Assembly (NCBI GenBank): GCA_910589415.1
Contig: OU342630.1
Coordinates: 53,037,412-53,101,411 of the forward strand
Length of the DNA stretch: 64,000 bases
Direction of reading: 5' to 3'
Source: Malachius bipustulatus
Lineage: Eukaryota; Arthropoda; Insecta; Coleoptera; Melyridae
The notes under the pieces were generated by a model. The model made no database searches and was not told where the DNA came from. It was given only the letters and a program-made list of their open reading frames with translations. The stretch's first letter is position 1. Every line of letters begins with the position of its first letter. Of the stretch, positions 33,481 to 45,270 are shown piece after piece. A program made the position numbers and the translations under genes.

Positions 33481-35470
33481 TTCAATTTTCGATTATTAAA
33501 AAGCCCGCGTAAGCTGTTTAGAATTTCAAGGTAGGTAGTGTAAAAAAAGTGCATTTTTAAAATATTAGTTAGCCATTGAAGTGCAAAAACCCAATTATTT
33601 CACGATTATAATGTATACTAATATACTTTCAATACTTTCTGTCAACTAATTATAACTAATTATACTCCAATCCAAGTAATGAATCAAAAAACAAGTTCAA
33701 TGTTCTCGATGTGAATTTTTTGCTCACTAATAATTTCGATATTGGAAAATGTTTAATTAACGCATAGAATCACAACCGCACCTTTGAAATAAGATTATTA
33801 ATACCTAATCATTCCATCTAAATACCCGCAACTTCTCTACAAGCTCTGAAATCTGAATGTATAGTTAAGTACCGGTTATTTTGATAAATGTACAGGTTTC
33901 ATTGGAGATGGCATCTGGGATATAAAGCAGCAAAATGATATTATTTATATTACACGCCTTATGCAGCTCTTGCACTCTCACTTCTGATTGTGCTCACATT
34001 AAAATAACAGCATTTCTCGTCTCACTGCATGAAATAATAATTCCCGTTCTTACAAATATTATGAACATGTTAAACTAACACATGAGTGAAGAGTTAGCTG
34101 CAAGAAATTATTCGTCTTCTGGTTACTAACCTTTGATAAACCTGATAAACTACTACTCGATACCTGCTCATGAGAAGTAGGTAAACTTAAAGTACCTACT
34201 CGACAATCTACGCAATAAAATTATTTTTGCAGATATTTAGTTCGATTGATTGTAGATAAAACTTCTAATTTAAGCTTATTTGTATCTCTGTTGATTACCG
34301 ATGTATACCGCATCTTATCTTGGACACCCCTATAAGTAGAAAAATGGTATTATTATTTCTTTGAATCCTCAAAAGAGATTGTTCCCGAAGAAGTGTGTCC
34401 GTCAGAATTATACACTTTTTTGACAGTTATTGTACTGAATCAAAATTTTATTAAAGAAGGATCATCGGTCTTAGCTGAGTAGATAAGACATAGTCGCTCC
34501 ATTCTGGAAATTTTGGCTTCAAGAACTAGCTCATATTACGTCTAACCACACACATAAAAATAAATAATAATAAATAATAATCAATACACATAAAATAATA
34601 AATATAATAATTTAATAATTAAATATACGAATACAAACATTCGTGGCAAAATTTATTATCTCATATTTACCTGTGACGTGCCTAAATGTTGCAATTCTTT
34701 TTGTTATAAATGTATTGTACTTTTAATGGCAAATAAATTTTATTATTATTACTTTATAGGTATAACCTCCCGAAATTAATGATAGAGGCTTAGGTACTCA
34801 ACACAATAATTATTGAGCTAGTTTGATAATACTGTCGCACCCTGTATATAAAAATTAAAAGTCGGAAATTTATTACACATTGCAAAATTTTTGATTGAAG
34901 TTATAAAAGTATAATAAATTACGTTCTATTTGAATATTTTAGCTCAGTCGCATAATGATAATTTTTATGTTGCAGATTTATCAGTTCCCTGCTAATAAAC
35001 CATTTGTTACGTATTTTGGTTTAAATTGCCATCACAGCACATTTTAATCAAGAATGTACAAACATGTATTAAGTACCTATCTACTTATAATATGACCCCT
35101 AGATTTGAAACTTTTTTTTTTGTTTAAATATAAATTATATTGTAAAAATTATATTTTATACATAAACTATAATCTACTCATATTATTGTTGATATTTTTA
35201 TAATTTTATACGAACACGCATTTGTATAATTATTACTACGAATATACGATTATGAGTACGTTCATAATATAATAATTATTATGGTAATTAAATCTATGAA
35301 ATATATAAATTTTGTAAAGTTAATCTCTAAATTGATATCGTTTATGTGTTTTCTCGGTAATGTTTGGTGAATTATTGAACTTTAACCAAATAGTTTTTTC
35401 TTCTTTGAAATACGACCAAAGTACCGATTTCTACATAACCTTCCAGATGCATGTTCTTTTAAGGTAGGAC
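33481..35470. other. AT-rich intergenic DNA, nothing recognised
   Basis: There are runs of TAAT repeats around 34555-34630 and a CACCCTGTATA terminal motif at 34841 without a partner. No gene is supported. Confidence 0.4.
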
Positions 35471-35746
35471 ATCTACAGTGCTCGCCAGAAAAAAAAAGTT
35501 TCATATGGGAAAATTTGTTGTTTTTCATCTTTGTTGAATTTTTTTTATCATAAGTTTGCGCTTTTTAAAAGATTAAATCTGAGCACACTAGATCAGTGGC
35601 GTGAATTTTAGTTCCAGAGAAAATGGCGTTTATCTAAGGTTCAAAATTACAAAAATATGATATTTCGAAAACTAAAAGGTATTGCGAGAAATTTGGGCAA
35701 AATCCGTTAGATACTCACCAAATGTAATGAGACTACGTGAGAAATG

Positions 35747-36447
35747 AATTTTATCTACGAGTGATTCATAAAATGCACTTTTTTAGACGTTTCTTAGTTC
35801 ATAAAATGTATGATTATCTCGAAGAGTGAAATAAAGTAGTTCGGGTGAAATAAAGTGCCGTAGCGGTTCATTATTTAACGCTAAATCTGACACGTTAATG
35901 CACGCTCGCCGAGTGGAAGTTCTAGTGAACGCTAGCGGCTCGGCTCAGTTGGCTCGATCGGGGCGTTCGCACTGCAATACGAGACGCTGAACGCTGAATT
36001 ACATAGTATCCCGATGCCAACCGCTCCAAATGCTTGTTGACATCAACCTATACTAGAGAAACGTCGCAGTTTATTAGCAGTGCGCCAGATTTATGTACCT
36101 ACAATTAATATTTTGTGTTTTGCGTCGTTTAGTTACCTAAAATGGATACCATTGTAGATGATTCAATGAATGAAATATCTTCTACCCCAGAAGAAATTAT
36201 TTTTCAATCAAATGTGGCTATATAATTGACATATTTTATGTTTACATTTAATCATGGCTGCACAAAATCTGTTAGGTACCTACCTCAAAAATCTAAAGAA
36301 GCAATATGTCACCTTCATGAACTGACGTGATGAAAAAAGCCTTAATAGCTTCAAAGAAACACTTACATAAGATATGAATGCATTGGAAAGATTTTATTTT
36401 ATAATAATAACTTTTAGTTCTAATTTAAGTCACTCGTAGATAAAATT
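35747..36447 (+). mobile_element. Nested 700-bp segment with 18-bp perfect inverted ends
   Basis: AATTTTATCTACGAGTGA and its exact reverse complement bound the segment. Inside, 35870-36060 is much more GC-rich than its surroundings, with several CG dinucleotides (for example CTCGCCGAG and GGCTCGATCGGGGCG). A short frame starting at 36142 follows. It could be an internally deleted DNA transposon that kept the promoter and first codons of its transposase gene, or a captured host promoter. No transposase domain can be read. Confidence 0.45.
36142..36225 (+). CDS. Short frame after a GC-rich block, possible start of a truncated gene
   Basis: ATG in a favourable context (CTAAAATGG) begins a 27-residue acidic peptide, MDTIVDDSMNEISSTPEEII and onward to TAA. 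A start exon is possible (GT occurs at its end), but no downstream exon was found. The upstream GC-rich block resembles a promoter/5' UTR. This is weak and offered only because of the context. Confidence 0.2.
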   Translation: MDTIVDDSMNEISSTPEEIIFQSNVAI

Positions 36448-36450
36448 TTG

Positions 36451-36571
36451 TATGCAACATATGCATAAAGTGCCTTTTTTTCACTTCTGGGATTGCCGCA
36501 TTCGCCTGCGGCTCATGCGGTCAAACTTCCCAGTCGTGAAAAAAAGTACCACTTTATGCACTTGTTGCATA
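36451..36571. repeat. 121-bp hairpin repeat
   Basis: TATGCAACA and the ATGCATAAAGTG block face their inverted copies at the right end, with TTTTTTTCAC / GTGAAAAAAA next. The centre (GCATTCGCCTGCGGCTCATGC) is GC-rich. It looks like a minimal foldback element. Confidence 0.55.
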
Positions 36572-37676
36572 AATAACTATTATTATTCAGGTGTCCAGAA
36601 AGAAGGTTTTGAAGTTTAATATTTGTTAATTTTTCTTAGTGTAATTTTAAATTTGAAATATTTTACTGCAATACCTATTAGTTAATATTGTTTATAATAT
36701 GTAATTAGTTTAATTACCAGGAATAATAGAAATTAACTAAGAGTTAAATTTTAGAATTTAAAAAAACTTCTGCCACATTTTTTGATATTTCTTGTGAAAA
36801 GCGTAATCGATTTAAAGAAACCATCCAACAAGTTCAAGTTTATTATCAATTTTATAAGAAATTAACATGAATTAAATAATTTGATTAAGATACAAAAATG
36901 TTTAGTTTTGGATTGCGATGAATGTGTTTTCCTCGTAGCCTTTTAATTGTATTTGCGAAATAGGGTTTTATCAAATTTTGATGGAGTAGGCGAGTAGGTA
37001 TACTAATTGGGTATACTATAAAGGCATTAAATTATTAGCAGTAAACATTTTTTGTGACCGTATCGAATTTCAGTAATATTTTTTTATGAAATTTAAAATA
37101 AACTTGAACTTCTTATTAGATGGTTTCTTCTCGTTGAATTTGGCTTTGCACCAAAAACAGAAATCAGACAGACATTTTGTTAAATTAATTCAAAAACACG
37201 CTTCTGTTATTGGTTTCTATAACTTCTGTAATTTTTCTAATTATTATAAGCAATATTAACTAATTTTGCAGTCAAAATATTTAAAATTCAAAATTGGGAA
37301 ATTCGCTGAGAAAAATGAACATTATTAAGTTTAAATTTCATAATTTAGGTACCACTTTTTGACTACAATTTAGAAAATAATTAATTTTTCTCGTAACTGA
37401 TTACATTTGATGAATATTTAACGAATTTTACCCGAATGTCCCACAAGATACTTTTAGTTTTCGAAATATTATGTTTTTTGTATGTAATTCTTGAATTTGG
37501 ATAAACATAATTTTCTCCGGAACTCAAAATCGATCCATGAATGTCCTGAAATTTAATTTTTTTAAATTAATTAAATTAAAACTTTTGACAAAAAAAGTTT
37601 CAAAAACTCTGGAACAACAATTCTCCTATATGGGGAGAACTTTTTGGCGGGTACTGTAGATCTTGATCTACCGGAG

Positions 37677-37712
<36 letters not shown>

Positions 37713-37713
37713 T
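37677..37713. repeat. TAA microsatellite
   Basis: About twelve perfect ATA/TAA units in a row, next to the right end of the Tc1-like element. Confidence 0.85.
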
Positions 37714-37891
37714 TTATTTCCACGTTATGTAAATAATATGACATTTGTGGTCGTCAGTATAACACAATAATGATATTAATGTAGGCAGATATGCAAATAT
37801 ACAATGAGAACGAGAAAAAAACAAAAAAAAAAACAAAAAACCCTTTTTTTAAAGTTCTATAAACAAAACAACAATACTGTTCACAGATTGA

Positions 37892-38343
37892 TCAGTGAGA
37901 CCATAATTGTACTTTCTGTAAATATTCTTGAACAGTATAAAAGCTATTCTCCAATAGATACTGCTTGACTTCTTTTTTAAAATTAGATAATGGTAAAGTT
38001 TTTATTCTATTTGGTAACACGTTAAAAAGGGCAACATTTGGGCTATTGCGCTTGGACGTCTCGAGCCTCACAGCCGGTATGACGATATCACACTTATTTC
38101 GTGTTTCATAATTATGTAACTCTAAATAAAGAAACAACCAGCGAATTGAAACTGTTATCAACACCGTAATATGAGTACACATATGAGGATTTGAAACGGG
38201 AAAAGAATTTTGCGAAATGCAAAACAGTCAGTCTGTTCAGCAGCGAAAACAGTATGGTAAGATCTTATAAATGAATACAATGATTTATGTTCGATGGTAT
38301 CGAAACCTCGATCGAAACAAACCAATTCTGGAACTTTCAACAA
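37892..38343 (-). pseudogene. LINE remnant, C-terminal part of a reverse transcriptase ORF
   Basis: Frame 37892-38182 ends with LHNYETRNKCDIVIPAVRLE, then NSPNVALFNVLPNRIK, FKKEVKQYLLENSFYTVQEY. This is the characteristic C-terminal tail of CR1/Jockey-group LINE ORF2 (H-x-Y-x-T-R-N/K ... LFN-x-LP ... FK-x-x-(V/L)-K-x-x-L ... FY). Upstream, 38158-38343 continues in another frame with FDTIEHKSL and FRKILF, also RT-like, so at least one frameshift separates them. There is no endonuclease or RT core, so it is a dead 5'-truncated copy. Confidence 0.65.
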
Positions 38344-38691
38344 AGAAAAATTTTAAAACACCACATTTTTTACGTTTCTTCAAAGCGAGTTTCAGTGTTA
38401 AAATTAGATAAATTGTTTAGAAGACCTACAACAGCATAGACTCATTTTCAGATTTAGGCAACTTATTTTTGTTACAAATTTGTACTTTCTGAAAATTAAG
38501 TTGAGCACCAATTTCATCGACTAGATTCATGGTTTGACTTTTAGTTCCAGAGAAAATAGCGTTAATCTAGAATTCAAAATTACATAAAAAATCATAATAT
38601 TCTGGAAATTAAAGTGTTTTTTCGGGAAAATTGTGTAAAATTTGCTAGATCTTCACAAAATGTAATGTTAATAATAATAATTTTTTCCATA
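38344..38691. other. AT-rich DNA with a Tc1-family fragment
   Basis: TTAGTTCCAGAGAAAAT at 38538 onwards repeats part of the 35.6-kb Tc1-like arm in the same orientation. No gene is supported. Confidence 0.4.
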
Positions 38692-38819
38692 CAGGTTGCC
38701 AAAAAGTAGTAACTTTTGAAATTTAACCTTTTTGCTCATTTTTCTTTATGTTATTGGTAATTTGACATACTTTCACTGGCAAACTTATGACGCAAAAGTG
38801 AACTTTTTGGCGGATGCTG
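38692..38819. mobile_element. 128-bp Tc1-like miniature element
   Basis: CAGGTTGCCAAAAAGTA and, in reverse, CAGCATCCGCCAAAAAGTT form its ends, with TA outside both (38690-38691, 38820-38821). It resembles the ends of the 2.2-kb element at 35476, so it may be a miniature derivative. Confidence 0.55.
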
Positions 38820-39235
38820 TATATTTAATTTTACCATAAAGGTAGTTTGGATTTATTTTGAAAATGTGGTAAAAAGCTTATTATAAGTAAAAGCGTTAAG
38901 CATATAACGTTTTTTATCTGACAGCTGGAGCCTGCATAAAAAAGAGAGATATTTTCTTCTCTTCCTAGGTACAAATTCTCAGATCATGTACTTTGAAGCG
39001 TTTTCTGTATTCAATGAATCTGAAATATTATTAGAACGAACTTAGTAATAGAACCATTAGACGAGATAAATATTTAAAAACTGAAGAAAACAATTCCTTT
39101 GTGTTTTGTTTAATGTTCACCATATTCCTGGTAATTTTGATGACATCATAGAATTTGTTTTTGATCTTTCCTGTTCCCAAATCTATATCCCGAGTCAGTC
39201 AAGTTAATTTTCCTCCAAGGGATGAACATTACTGA

Positions 39236-41134
39236 TAGTAGAGAGGGTCTAACTTTCGAACCGCCTTGGACTCGAGAATTTTTTTTTAATTTTTTTTTTA
39301 TAAAGTTGGACCCCCTCTTCATTTTGGTGGCATTTTCAAAAATTTAATCGACGCCCTGGCGGAGAAATGTGCATGCGAAGACATCGGCATTGGGTTTTTT
39401 GCACATAACTCGCTTAATTCAACTCTGAGCATAGTAAATATTCTGTCAAAAAATGAAGAGCTCTTTTCAGGCCCTTTCTTCAGGGTTCCGCCGCGGTGCG
39501 AATACACCGCCATCCGTGTTCGCGTGTTTTGCATCGAAAAAATCGACTTAGGGACTTAATTTTTTTTTTATCGACAGACAGCAGTGTCCTCAATGATGCC
39601 TGAAATTTTGAAGTCGCTATCTCGATTAGAGGGGGAGGGGGAGGGGAAATCATAATTAAAATTCAAATTGCTATAACTTTCGCTAATATTGGGGCCTCGG
39701 GTCCAACCAATGGGAGATGACACTTTGGAATGCCTACTTTAAAATGATTTTTTTTTTTCGATTCCGCCAATATTGGCAAAATGCCCGCAGAAAAACCGAT
39801 TTCCCTCCCCCCTTTTTTTTCTTAAAACTGTTTTTTTAAAAGAATGGGGTGGGGGTAACATTTTTTTCGTCATCACACGGGATTTTTTTTATCTTTGATT
39901 TGAGCCCCAGTAAACCTCGATCGGACCATTATTAAGGTCACAGGGTCACCAAACGCGTTTGGTCCTGTAGAATGGCAAGGATTAGGGTTAGCGGGTTCCG
40001 CTACCCGGCATTTTTTAGGGCTAAGGGTCCCCTTTCAAGATTTTCTTACCCCATGTCGCTATGTCAATTAGGGCCTGCACGCGGACGTGATATGTAAACC
40101 AATTAATCTAGCGTGTGTCTGTGAGAGAAGAGAGAAAGGAGAGGGAGCGCTAGGCTTCGCCCCCGGCTCTCGCTGCTCCGCGGCCAGATTAATTGGTTTA
40201 CATATCACGTCCGCGTGCAGGCCCTAATTGAGATAGCGACATGGGGTAAGAAAATCTTGAAAGGGGACACTTAGCCCTAAAAAATGCCGGGTAACGGAGC
40301 CCGCTAACCCTAATCCTTGCCATTATACAGGACCAAACGCGTTTGGTGACCCTGTGACCTTAATAATGGTCCGATCGGGGTCTACTGGGGCTCAAATCAA
40401 AGACAAAAAAAATTCCCGTCTGATGACGAAAAAAATTTTACCCCCACCTCCTGCTTTCATGGCAAAAAACAAGTTTTAAGAAAAAAAAGGGGGGAGGGAA
40501 ATCGGCTTTTCTGCGGGCATCTTGCCAATATTGGCGGAATCGAAAAAAAAAAATACCATTTTAAAGTAGGCATTCCAAAGTGTCATCTCCCATTGGTTGG
40601 GCCCGAGGCCCCAATATTAGCGAAAGTTATAGCAATTTGAATTTTAATTATGATTTCCCCTCCCCCTTCCCCTCTAATCGAGATAGCGACTTCAAAATTT
40701 CAGGCATCATTGAGGACACTGCTGTCTGTCGATGAAAAAAAAATTAAGTCCCTAAGTCGATTTTTTCCATGCAAAACACGCGAACACGGACGGCGGTGTA
40801 TTCGCACCGCGGCGGAACCCTGAAGAAAGGGCCTGAAAATTGAAAATGCGATATCTCGAGAACCGTTTGATCGATTTGGACCAGTCAAAGTTCAAATTAC
40901 GCGTCTTCGAGAGCTCTAGATAATTACTATGCTCAGAGTTGAATTAAGCGAGTTATGTGCAAAAAACCCATTGCCGATGCATGCACATTTCTCCGCCAGA
41001 GCGTCGATTAAATTTTTTTAAATGCCACCAAAATGAAGAGGGATTCCAACTTTATGAAAAAAAAAAAAAATCAAAAAAAATTCTCGAGTCCAAGGCGGAT
41101 GGAGCCTTTTTTTTTTAACAGACCCTCTCCACTA
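39236..41134. repeat. 1.9-kb palindrome (foldback repeat)
   Basis: The left arm 39236-40109 and right arm 40186-41134 are inverted copies, nearly identical over long runs (for example GACGTGATATGTAAACCAAT, GACCAAACGCGTTTGGT, CCAATATTGGCGGAATCG). They surround a 76-bp purine-rich and GC-rich loop. The right arm has about 75 extra bases near 40839-40917. Poly-T/poly-A and G-rich tracts occur in both arms. No domain can be read, and the two open frames at 39319-39534 and 40700-40888 are arm artefacts. The superfamily is unknown. Confidence 0.8.
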
Positions 41135-41985
41135 TGACTCAACTGCTCAAGTTTAATTCCTTAGCCTTCAGATGATGTGGCTTAAGATACAACTAGGTTG
41201 ATGGATGCTGCTAAATTTACCATTCAATTAACTTTAGAAAATCGACTGGCGCAGTTAATGCAAAATGAATTCTTCAATAATTTATCTTTCAAAATTTAAC
41301 TTCAGAAAAATATAACTGGGTAGAAAATGTGGTTATAAGTGAATTTTATGTATTCTTTGATTAATTTCGTTTATATTAGAAAAGTTCTCATGAACGCTTT
41401 GATAGATACAGATCTTCTTAGCGCTGAAGCCGAAACCTTACAATTGTTTTTTGTTTAATAATGACCTATTTTAAATAGTATGGCTTCTAATTTTACTTAA
41501 AACTACACCAACTTTGCGCTGAATTTTCGTAAGCCTACTTAGACTCATTTTTGCTCTCAATCGCGGTTTCGGGTGTGAAATTTGGGCTTAGGTTTCAATC
41601 ACGGTGTAAGATATATAGGTGAGTGAACGAAGCACGTATTTCAACAGTAAAGCGCGAGACGAAAACCTGAACCTCAGTGTATGAGAGAGTCTTGCCAGCT
41701 GGGCTCTGACCTCTTGCTCTTACACATGCAAATTGCCATTATCAGGGTGTCATGCTACTCAATTTTATTTTTTTCTGAAGAAACGATAAGCAAAAATGGG
41801 TAGAAACTGTGATGTGCCTAATTGTAGAAGTTAATGCGATGAAACTATAACGGGTATTTCATCGAGTGACATTTCATCATTTAAATATTAATAAAATTAG
41901 AACATAAGAGCACGCGTTTATCAGCGAATATGCGTGAATCATTTATGCTAGCGCTTGTGCGCTTGTCCGAGAGAAGAGTACGGCA
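41135..41985. other. Short AT-rich gap, presumed 3' flank of the 890-residue gene
   Basis: No AATAAA was found on the minus strand close to the stop codon, so the 3' end of the gene is unsettled. Nothing else was recognised. Confidence 0.4.
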
Positions 41986-41988
41986 GAA

Positions 41989-44646
41989 CTAACCATTGCG
42001 AGCGAGAGCAACAAAACAAATGGGTAAAACCGATGTAACGTGACGAGTGGTGACGATATCGGGTCGCACTGGGGAGTCTTGTTCCAACACCTTAGTTATC
42101 TTACACCGTGGTTTCAATTTTGGTCTAGGCTTTGGATACGGCCGAGGTCTCTGATGATGCAATTTTTTACCCCAAGATATCGGTTGATTTAAATCTGAAC
42201 CGTGGTTATGGTTATCGTTGGAATTGTTAATAACTATCACGTTACCAGGGTTCGTATTTTTAAACAACTCTTGTAGGTGTGGTTTGGGTTTTGGTGGTGG
42301 CAGAGGAGTGGTGATGAACATTGGATGATAAAAGTGAAGAGATAAATTCTTGTGGTTACTTTTGTGGGGGTGTTTTCTGAAACGTTTACGTCTGCGTTTT
42401 AGTCTCTTTATTAAAGGCATAGGTGGTAAAATTGATGATCTTGTGTTGTTCTCTACACTCAATAAAAGTGATGAATTAAATTTTCCGGCAATGGTAGGTA
42501 CATTTTCGTTAATAAGCTCGTCATAATCATCGTAATAATACTCATAATCGGTTTCATTCTTAACTAGAGCATTTCTTTTAACAATTTTTCGATCATCTAA
42601 ACATTCTAAACCCTTAGATATATCTGACTGGTGATTTTTTATATTAACAGTACTTAATTCTAGTTCCCTAATAGCATGACTACCAAATTTTGCTGACATT
42701 ATATTATTATAATAAAACTTGTCGTCAAAAATACTCACATAATCATCCAATCCCCAGTAGTCATAATTATACCTCTTCGCTTTCATAGTACCCCTGAATG
42801 GTTTCTTGTCAGATTTCAAAGCATTTCCACTGACTTGCTGGTGATAGGAATTCGCAGTTTTCTGATCAATTAAATTATTTGATTCACTGTTACGTAATTG
42901 CGTTGATGTAGGAGCTCCTCGATTTTTAACTTCAACATTCACTGGTTTGAGGAATTGGAACTGGAAAGGGTATTCTTGATTATTATTGTTATTCTGGGCC
43001 TGGGTGTTCTTATTAGGGGGTTGGGTAACTTGCTGTAGTTGATGCAAACGTTGCAGCTGCTGAATCAGGTTGTCTGGTAATAATAACTGTTGACTGAAAT
43101 AGTTTGGCTCGAAAAATTTCGCAGGTTTTTGAGTTGTGGTTGATTGTTGTGGATTATGTGGTGTAAATAGTTTCGTGCTTTGGTCCTTCAAAACTTGCCT
43201 ATTCTTTTTCTCGGATTCTTTATAATTTTTATTTCCCCTATTCTTGTTGTTCGACTTTTTTGATGGGAGTTTGTTAGTAACATAATTTACGGTTTTAGTT
43301 GTTGTTGAGGTCACTTTTTGAGTCGTGGGAACATAAACGGGCCTAACTGTAGTAACATGAGGCGAAATAGTGCTGGAGTATATTTTCGTTGGAAATGGGA
43401 AGCTTGAAAATGGATGAGAGACTGTGAAACTCTGTTGACTTTGTTCACTTTGAGGCGTGAACTGAGTGAACGGTTGCGAGTGTCCGTTATGTTGAATCAT
43501 AACATTCTTAATATCTTTTACCATGGTATTATGATGATGAGACTTCGCGTGAGCTAGCGATTCCTCTTTAGCTTTAGCTAGGATTACCTTAGCATGAGCA
43601 GCAGCAGAAGCGTCTAACTGAGCTTGAATTTTCCGCAACTCAGAACTTTTTATCAAAAAATTCGTTCCTAAATTTGTTGGAGTTGTGGTACTTACATTGG
43701 CGTTGTTAGTATATCTTTGTTGATTTCTTATGGTTGGATTTGATATTTCAATATTTTGTGGCTTTACTTCAACAAAATTGTTAGTCGTGGGAGTAGGCTG
43801 AAGAAGCTGTTTCAATCCTTGCAATTGTACTAAAGGATTTTGTCCAATCAGGGCATTCAATGATGCCAAATCGTTTTCTGATTTATACATAGAAGGACGA
43901 CGAGTTGATTGGTAGAAAGGAGCCGGTGTCACAGGAATGAAACGGAACTGATTCTGATATTTGTTTGCAGGGAGATAAACAGGATGGTATGAGTTATCTG
44001 GAGCCATTTGATATCCATCCGTCTTATCAATTTCACTATCACTATCGCTCGGTGCCACTTCATTTGATTCGAAATAAGTACTAGGATTTAATTTTCTGCT
44101 CACTCGAATCTTTGGAGGGGAAATTATTTCCACCTCTTTCCATAATGTTTTAATTTCATCATTTGATTTATTCAAAGAGCCTTGCAATGTTAACTTATTA
44201 ATCCGATCGATCATACTTTCAATTTTGGTAATATTTTCATCGTATTGGGTATAATTACTTCCACTCAAAGGTTGTTGTTGGTCTCGTCTGATGGTATTTA
44301 GATCATCTACTTTCCATTTTACTGGTTTTATTGCATCAACATCTCGTACGACCCTTCCCTTATGCTGAACTTGATGTCTGAAAATTTCCCGGTGTGCGCT
44401 AGGTGTATTGGAGATTTTTTTAATAGGGTTTTTGAAGTCGAATGACTGTTGCTTGATGTACATCTGCTTGAGGTAATCTTGCTGAGGTGCATGGCCGTAT
44501 AATGTCAGTTTATCTTGTTTGATGCGCCTGCCACCTCTTGGAGTGAATTGTTGGTTTAATTCATGCTCAGTCGATTCCTCGTGAACTTGCGGATGGTTCA
44601 AGCCTGATGATGGATACACGGAAGACACCAGCAGCAGGAGAAAAAT
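41989..44646 (-). CDS. Secreted low-complexity protein, about 890 residues, main exon
   Basis: One uninterrupted 885-codon exon starts after the acceptor TCATTCTTTCGCAG and ends at TAG (41989-41991). Its first residues, IFLLLLVSSVYPSSG, complete a signal peptide whose start codon is on the 15-nt exon at 52827-52841 (both phase 0). The mature protein is rich in Q, N, S, T, P and H. It has QQQ/NNN runs, an acidic Tyr cluster (YEYYYDDYDE), then the basic cluster RLKRRRKRFRKHPHK at about residue 750-767, a possible proprotein-convertase site, and Pro/Lys repeats (RPRPYPKPRPKLKPR) near the end. Cysteines are very few. No known domain is seen. It is presumably extracellular matrix, cuticle-associated or a precursor; that is inference. 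A donor-like AAG|GTGTTG near the C-terminus leaves the last 34 residues uncertain. Confidence 0.8.
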   Translation of the reverse strand: MFLLLLVSSVYPSSGLNHPQVHEESTEHELNQQFTPRGGRRIKQDKLTLYGHAPQQDYLKQMYIKQQSFDFKNPIKKISNTPSAHREIFRHQVQHKGRVVRDVDAIKPVKWKVDDLNTIRRDQQQPLSGSNYTQYDENITKIESMIDRINKLTLQGSLNKSNDEIKTLWKEVEIISPPKIRVSRKLNPSTYFESNEVAPSDSDSEIDKTDGYQMAPDNSYHPVYLPANKYQNQFRFIPVTPAPFYQSTRRPSMYKSENDLASLNALIGQNPLVQLQGLKQLLQPTPTTNNFVEVKPQNIEISNPTIRNQQRYTNNANVSTTTPTNLGTNFLIKSSELRKIQAQLDASAAAHAKVILAKAKEESLAHAKSHHHNTMVKDIKNVMIQHNGHSQPFTQFTPQSEQSQQSFTVSHPFSSFPFPTKIYSSTISPHVTTVRPVYVPTTQKVTSTTTKTVNYVTNKLPSKKSNNKNRGNKNYKESEKKNRQVLKDQSTKLFTPHNPQQSTTTQKPAKFFEPNYFSQQLLLPDNLIQQLQRLHQLQQVTQPPNKNTQAQNNNNNQEYPFQFQFLKPVNVEVKNRGAPTSTQLRNSESNNLIDQKTANSYHQQVSGNALKSDKKPFRGTMKAKRYNYDYWGLDDYVSIFDDKFYYNNIMSAKFGSHAIRELELSTVNIKNHQSDISKGLECLDDRKIVKRNALVKNETDYEYYYDDYDELINENVPTIAGKFNSSLLLSVENNTRSSILPPMPLIKRLKRRRKRFRKHPHKSNHKNLSLHFYHPMFITTPLPPPKPKPHLQELFKNTNPGNVIVINNSNDNHNHGSDLNQPISWGKKLHHQRPRPYPKPRPKLKPRCKITKVLEQDSPVRPDIVTTRHVTSVLPICFVALARNG

Positions 44647-45270
44647 CTGCGAAAGAATGAAAATTTTGTTTTAAATTGCTAGGAAATTATACCAAAGTCT
44701 AGTCGTTGATGCAACTAATTGCCTCAACGAATTTTATTCATTAAGTTAATTTTCAATTGTTTGTACAGGATTAGATTCACTTTCTACCGTTTATTTGCAT
44801 TTTTATTAATTATCATTATTGCTGTGTGTTGGTAATTATTTTAAATTTTCAACAATACTCATATAATTCATTCTTAATCGGAAATTGCTTTGAAAGTAGA
44901 AATTTGTTGAGTTTGTTTGAGAATATCGTTACGTTGTCAATTATGCATGATGCTTATTCGAAGCTTATTAGTTGCTTTGCAAATATAAATATTAATCTAA
45001 AGTCATGGTTTCAGTCATTAACTTTATAGCCTTAGCGGATTGAAGTACTTTTAGCATTTCTAACTTATGTGAATATCATAAGGAAAGGAAAATTATTGTT
45101 TGAAATAATTCAAGAAGTGGAATCACACTTTTTTAACGGCAGTTATTTTCTTTTTGCTCTCATCAGGCTACCATGTAGGAAGCTTAAATCCCAGTTTTCG
45201 AACATCAATCCCTTTCGGGATTTCCGCTATCTTCAATTCGGGGGTAAAGTCATGTTTTGCGAATAACAGA

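Larger units (their letters stand above)
35476..37656. mobile_element. Tc1-like TIR element, 2.2 kb, transposase not intact
   Basis: The left end is CAGTGCTCGCCAGAAAA and the right end, in reverse, CAGTACCCGCCAAAAAG. Both are bounded by TA (35474-35475 and 37657-37658), and the inverted similarity reaches a few hundred bases inward with many substitutions. CAGTxxxCxxxAAAA ends with TA duplication are typical of Tc1/mariner elements. No transposase frame remains in the interior, but a nested segment (35747-36447) and a hairpin (36451-36571) are present. A 128-bp relative lies at 38692-38819. Confidence 0.6.
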
